From assembly GCA_002081555.1 (NCBI GenBank), contig MZNV01001901.1:1-23430 (forward strand): a DNA stretch of 23,430 nucleotides. The letters are read 5' to 3'. This document shows positions 21,220 through 23,430 of this stretch, piece by piece. The number at the start of each line of letters is the position of its first letter. Position 1 is the stretch's first letter. The notes under the pieces were generated by a model. It saw nothing but the letters and a program-made list of their open reading frames with translations, was not told where the DNA came from and searched no databases. Source of the DNA: Protostelium mycophagum. Its lineage: Eukaryota > Evosea > Variosea > Protosteliida > Protosteliaceae. The translations under genes were made by a program, and so were the position numbers.

Positions 21220-21699
21220 TGTGCGTGTTGTGTCGTGTGTCTATAACTTTGTTTCTTCTCGTTGGTGCTTGTGAAAAAAGCAGAAAACTCATGTGGACGA
21301 TTTTGAAATTTCATCACAATTTTTTAATTATTACGATCTCAAGATTGTGAAATCCAAAGTTCTCCGCCACTGGGCAACTACCAATAGCGCGAAAGGTGCA
21401 TTTCAAAGAGTGAATTTCCGAGGGGGAAGTTGTCTTCAGAAACCAGAGCCGTCCAGAAAAAATCCAGCTTTCCCGGTCAAAGCGAACTACAACTAAGTCA
21501 TCATGCAGCATCCCGGTTGGAAAGCCCAGTATGTCTTCCACTATGAGCTTAAAAGTTGCATAGATATAGGGGGTTGCTTCGTTGGTGCACATCTTTGTTT
21601 GGAAATTCAATTGGCAACGTATGGTCTACATTCGATCTGTGTGCCTCTATCAACTTGTATTGGTCATTATTTTCTACTGCCTGTTTCAAGCTGGTCACA
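21220..21699. other. Spacer and 5' region before the intronless ORF block
   Basis: It includes the upstream flank of the hydrophilic-protein gene and the leader of the ORF at 21700. A minus-strand frame of 98 codons (21314-21610) contains, at 21359-21390, the second copy of a dispersed ~32-base repeat whose other copy is at 11610-11642. No gene is supported with confidence. Confidence 0.45.
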
Positions 21700-22206
21700 A
21701 TGGCAGGCAAAATTAGTTTCGAAACTGTGCAAACTCAAAAGCTAGAGATCGATGGATATGACCAATCTGGGGTTTTACTTAGTCGAGCAGAGTTGCTAGA
21801 GGAACGCTATAACGATACACCAACAGTATTCAGGTACCACATCAGCGCTCCTATTGGACGATTAACAGACGGATCATTCGTGTCCAGTTGCACTTTATAT
21901 ACACCTTCACTGGCTTGGACTCCTTCCAAAAACAATACCGCAGTAGAACACCCATTGGTAGCCGCGTTGGCCCCTTTAGAATCAGCGGTCATATTTCCTG
22001 TTCATGCAGCCTGCTATGGTAGAGACGGTACTAGTAGTCATTTCTGGGTTCAGGCGGTGTATAATAATCCTCCAAAATTCATGTGGCAGACCCCAGAGGG
22101 TGATAACCTCACAGCGAAATTTAATGTTATCAGACAAGATCCTATTAGCACCACTTGGATGATTCGCACACCCACTCAAGCACAGTTGATAGCCCTTCAG
22201 ACTTGA
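21700..22206 (+). CDS. Intronless ORF, 168 residues, unknown function (possible mobile or viral origin)
   Basis: The ATG at 21700 opens MAGKISFETVQTQKLEID and the frame runs to the TGA at 22204-22206; AATAAA is present at 22225-22230. There is no intron, in contrast to every longer gene before it. No signal peptide or membrane helix is evident. The middle (HISAPIGRLTDGSFVSSC to LAPLESAVIFPVHAACYG) and the end (FWVQAVYNNPPKFMW to TTWMIRTPTQAQL) are beta-rich and aromatic-rich, which would suit a structural protein, but I recognise no family. In-frame codons continue upstream of the ATG without another ATG. It lies 76 bases before a tRNA gene and belongs with the two small ORFs downstream. Confidence 0.6.
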   Translation: MAGKISFETVQTQKLEIDGYDQSGVLLSRAELLEERYNDTPTVFRYHISAPIGRLTDGSFVSSCTLYTPSLAWTPSKNNTAVEHPLVAALAPLESAVIFPVHAACYGRDGTSSHFWVQAVYNNPPKFMWQTPEGDNLTAKFNVIRQDPISTTWMIRTPTQAQLIALQT

Positions 22207-22282
22207 ACCTGCGAAAAACACAAAAATAAAATTATGTACAAGTTCGTTTTTTTTTAATTTTTTACAAAGGCTATAACAGAAG

Positions 22283-22355
22283 GCCTCGTTAGCTCAGACG
22301 GAGGAGCAGGCGCCTTTTAAGCGTCAGGTCACGGGTTCAACTCCCGTACGAGGTA
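22283..22355 (+). tRNA. tRNA-Lys (anticodon UUU)
   Basis: This is a complete 73-base cloverleaf. The acceptor stem is GCCTCGT with ACGAGGT (closing G-U), the D stem is GCTC/GAGC, and the anticodon stem is GGCGC/GCGTC. The loop is CTTTTAA with anticodon TTT at 22316-22318. The variable loop has 5 bases, the T stem is ACGGG/CCCGT with TTCAACT loop, and the discriminator is A. There is no intron and no encoded CCA. The internal B box GGTTCAACTCC is at 22334-22344. A TTTT run at about 22388-22392 and another near 22404 can serve as RNA polymerase III terminators. Confidence 0.93.
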
Positions 22356-22514
22356 AGTGCATTAAGGTTCAGCTAGCCCCGAGGTGGGTTTTGGGGGTGA
22401 AAGTTCGTTTTCTCCCATAATTATGACCCTTTTGCGATTTATGTCTGAGAAGAAATTTGCTAAATCTTGCAGCTGGGTCTCATCCATGTATGTGTGAGGC
22501 CTTTGAGAAAGCCC

Positions 22515-22530
22515 GTGTCTACGTAGACAC
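22515..22530. repeat. Perfect 16-bp palindrome GTGTCTACGTAGACAC (copy 1)
   Basis: This is a self-complementary 16-mer located 32 bases before the ATG of the 103-residue ORF at 22562. The same 16-mer recurs right at that ORF's stop, so the ORF sits exactly between two copies. Confidence 0.95.
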
Positions 22531-22561
22531 CTGTTGTGGTATACACAATTATTATATCAAG

Positions 22562-22873
22562 ATGAAGGTGAAGATAAGAGCTTTCTGGAACTATACTACA
22601 CAAACTGGATATACAACATGCGATATCTACGTCAAGGAAGAAGACAAGGACCAAGTCAAGCTGTGTTCTACTGGACTGAGTGACTCGATAAGCAAGATCG
22701 AAGAGTTGCGAGAGAAGTACAAGGACAATGACCTGAGTATCGCACAGAAAGTGAAATTAACGTCAATCCCTGTGAAGCAATATGTCTGTTGGACCGAAGA
22801 AACAGAACAGGAAGTCAAGAGATTATACAAATGGACCAGAGAGAACACCGTGAAAGGGACTGTGTCTACGTAG
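22562..22873 (+). CDS. Small intronless ORF between two palindromes, unknown function
   Basis: The ATG at 22562 gives MKVKIRAFWNYTTQTGYTT and the frame ends at TAG 22871-22873 (103 residues). The product is charged, with a probable helical middle (ISKIEELREKYKDNDLS) and no signal or membrane segment. The frame is open further upstream, to an ATG at 22490, but that longer version would run through the first palindrome, so I prefer 22562. The stop codon TAG is itself part of the second palindrome copy, which is unusual. AATAAA follows at about 22890. I do not recognise the family. Confidence 0.5.
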   Translation: MKVKIRAFWNYTTQTGYTTCDIYVKEEDKDQVKLCSTGLSDSISKIEELREKYKDNDLSIAQKVKLTSIPVKQYVCWTEETEQEVKRLYKWTRENTVKGTVST

Positions 22874-22877
22874 ACAC
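22862..22877. repeat. Perfect 16-bp palindrome GTGTCTACGTAGACAC (copy 2)
   Basis: Identical to copy 1 and 347 bases downstream of it. It overlaps the stop codon of the upstream ORF and lies 35 bases before the ATG of the next ORF. Confidence 0.95.
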
Positions 22878-22912
22878 CTTATGAAGGCAAATAAATCATA
22901 AAAACAACAACC

Positions 22913-23191
22913 ATGAATATAGAGCTGGTCAAAGTTTCCTTTGAGACAATAGAGATGGAAGTCCTGCATTGGCAAGAGGGCTACAAAGCTATATGGGATC
23001 AGTATTGCCTACACAGCCCTTTGAATTATCATACAAGGCCAGACATTGTGAACCCACCACCCTCAGTCAATAACCCCCATGTGGACATATCCGTTGATGG
23101 GTTTATTACCATACAACCAGACGCAAACCTGTCAAGTTGTCCAGCTGTGATGGGTTTTTTTCCACTATACAAGAGGCTATACAGTGGTTAG
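22913..23191 (+). CDS. Small intronless ORF, 92 residues, unknown function
   Basis: The ATG at 22913 opens MNIELVKVSFETIEMEVLHW and the frame ends at TAG 23189-23191. The start has an A-rich context (aacaacaaccATG), as expected for eukaryotic translation. The sequence contains a Pro-rich segment (DIVNPPPSVNNPHVDIS) and short beta-like stretches. No family is recognised. AATAAA follows at 23212-23217, then a hairpin and a third palindrome copy. Confidence 0.5.
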   Translation: MNIELVKVSFETIEMEVLHWQEGYKAIWDQYCLHSPLNYHTRPDIVNPPPSVNNPHVDISVDGFITIQPDANLSSCPAVMGFFPLYKRLYSG

Positions 23192-23224
23192 ACATGGCTC
23201 CCAGATGGATAAATAAACCTGAGT

Positions 23225-23255
23225 AACAGCCTGTGACTTTATCTTCCAGGCTGTT
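23225..23255 (+). terminator. Perfect 9-bp stem-loop after the last ORF
   Basis: AACAGCCTG at 23225-23233 pairs exactly with CAGGCTGTT at 23247-23255 over a 13-base loop. It lies 8 bases after the AATAAA. It may mark a transcript end or stabilise the 3' end; its role is inferred from position only. Confidence 0.55.
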
Positions 23256-23261
23256 GGTTGC

Positions 23262-23273
23262 GTCTACGTAGAC
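23262..23273. repeat. 12-bp core of the palindrome, GTCTACGTAGAC (copy 3)
   Basis: The central 12 bases of the 16-bp palindrome are conserved; the outer two bases on each side differ. It lies 400 bases after copy 2, in the gap between the ORF ending at 23191 and the TATA-like box at 23359. Confidence 0.9.
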
Positions 23274-23358
23274 AAAGGTTTTGTTTGTGGGGATCAATTC
23301 AACGTTTTTTATTTTACTGCCAAATCCACCAGGACTTCTTGTGTTACCGGGCTCAACA

Positions 23359-23369
23359 TATAAAAAAGG
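23359..23369 (+). promoter_or_regulatory. TATA-like box TATAAAAAAGG for a gene beyond the window
   Basis: A good TATA match is followed by a pyrimidine-rich stretch (ctcattctctattctcttc) 25-45 bases downstream, where transcription could start. No ORF begins before the window ends, so the gene itself is not visible. Confidence 0.5.
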
Positions 23370-23430
23370 CCTGAACACACCCTGAACATAGCTCATTCTC
23401 TATTCTCTTCATTTATTCTTCTAGCACTTC

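Noticed and set aside
22352-22471. GT-AG intron starting at the tRNA end (ggtaagtgc to cttgcag)
   Set aside because: The donor-like string is the tRNA acceptor end plus flank; tRNA genes are polymerase III transcripts and no upstream exon frame joins here.
23106-23396. 96-codon minus-strand reading frame
   Set aside because: It overlaps the plus-strand ORF ending at 23191, contains the 9-bp hairpin and the AATAAA, and covers a good plus-strand TATA box; more likely a chance frame.

Overview
The window is nuclear DNA of a unicellular eukaryote. Nearly every gene before about 21.2 kb is cut by many short GT-AG introns (often 30-60 nt), AATAAA signals follow stop codons, and a eukaryotic tRNA gene is present. 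Receptor kinases with a tyrosine-kinase-type catalytic loop (HRDLAARN) joined to bacterial-looking SBBP beta-propeller repeats, plus an ENA-like P-type ATPase, suggest a free-living amoeboid protist, perhaps an amoebozoan. That placement is inference.

Layout. 1-1736: a glutathione S-transferase gene preceded by two near-identical partial copies of its first exons; the second copy reads in frame into the complete gene. 2223-6457 (minus) and 6632-11406 (plus): two paralogous receptor kinases, head to head across a 174-bp shared promoter that carries four 12-bp palindromes on a 12-bp grid. Each has a signal peptide, about seven SBBP blades, a Thr/Ser-rich stalk built from many small exons, one membrane helix and a kinase domain. 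11.7-12.7 kb: remains of a minus-strand gene scrambled by recent tandem duplication. 12878-13416: a small four-helix membrane protein. 13953-19373: a P-type cation pump spread over about 27 exons. 20071-21219 (minus): a hydrophilic repetitive protein. 21700-23430: a compact block of a different style, with three intronless ORFs, a tRNA-Lys(UUU), and two ORFs bounded by copies of the palindrome GTGTCTACGTAGACAC.

Most notable: (1) introns of unrelated genes share sequence. They begin GTGAGATTTC, end GAAATTTCACAG (near reverse complements), and carry shared internal modules (CGTTGTAGAT, TTTTGGCGGGAAA, TCACGATGACGTCATG). This is what introner-like, transposon-derived introns would look like. (2) The palindrome-bounded intronless ORFs next to a tRNA gene resemble an inserted viral or mobile element. 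(3) The divergent kinase pair may be co-regulated through the phased palindromes. The genes do not form one pathway; the kinases are probable surface sensors, while the pump, the transferase and the others are separate functions. Exon models were built by hand from splice signals and reading-frame continuity.
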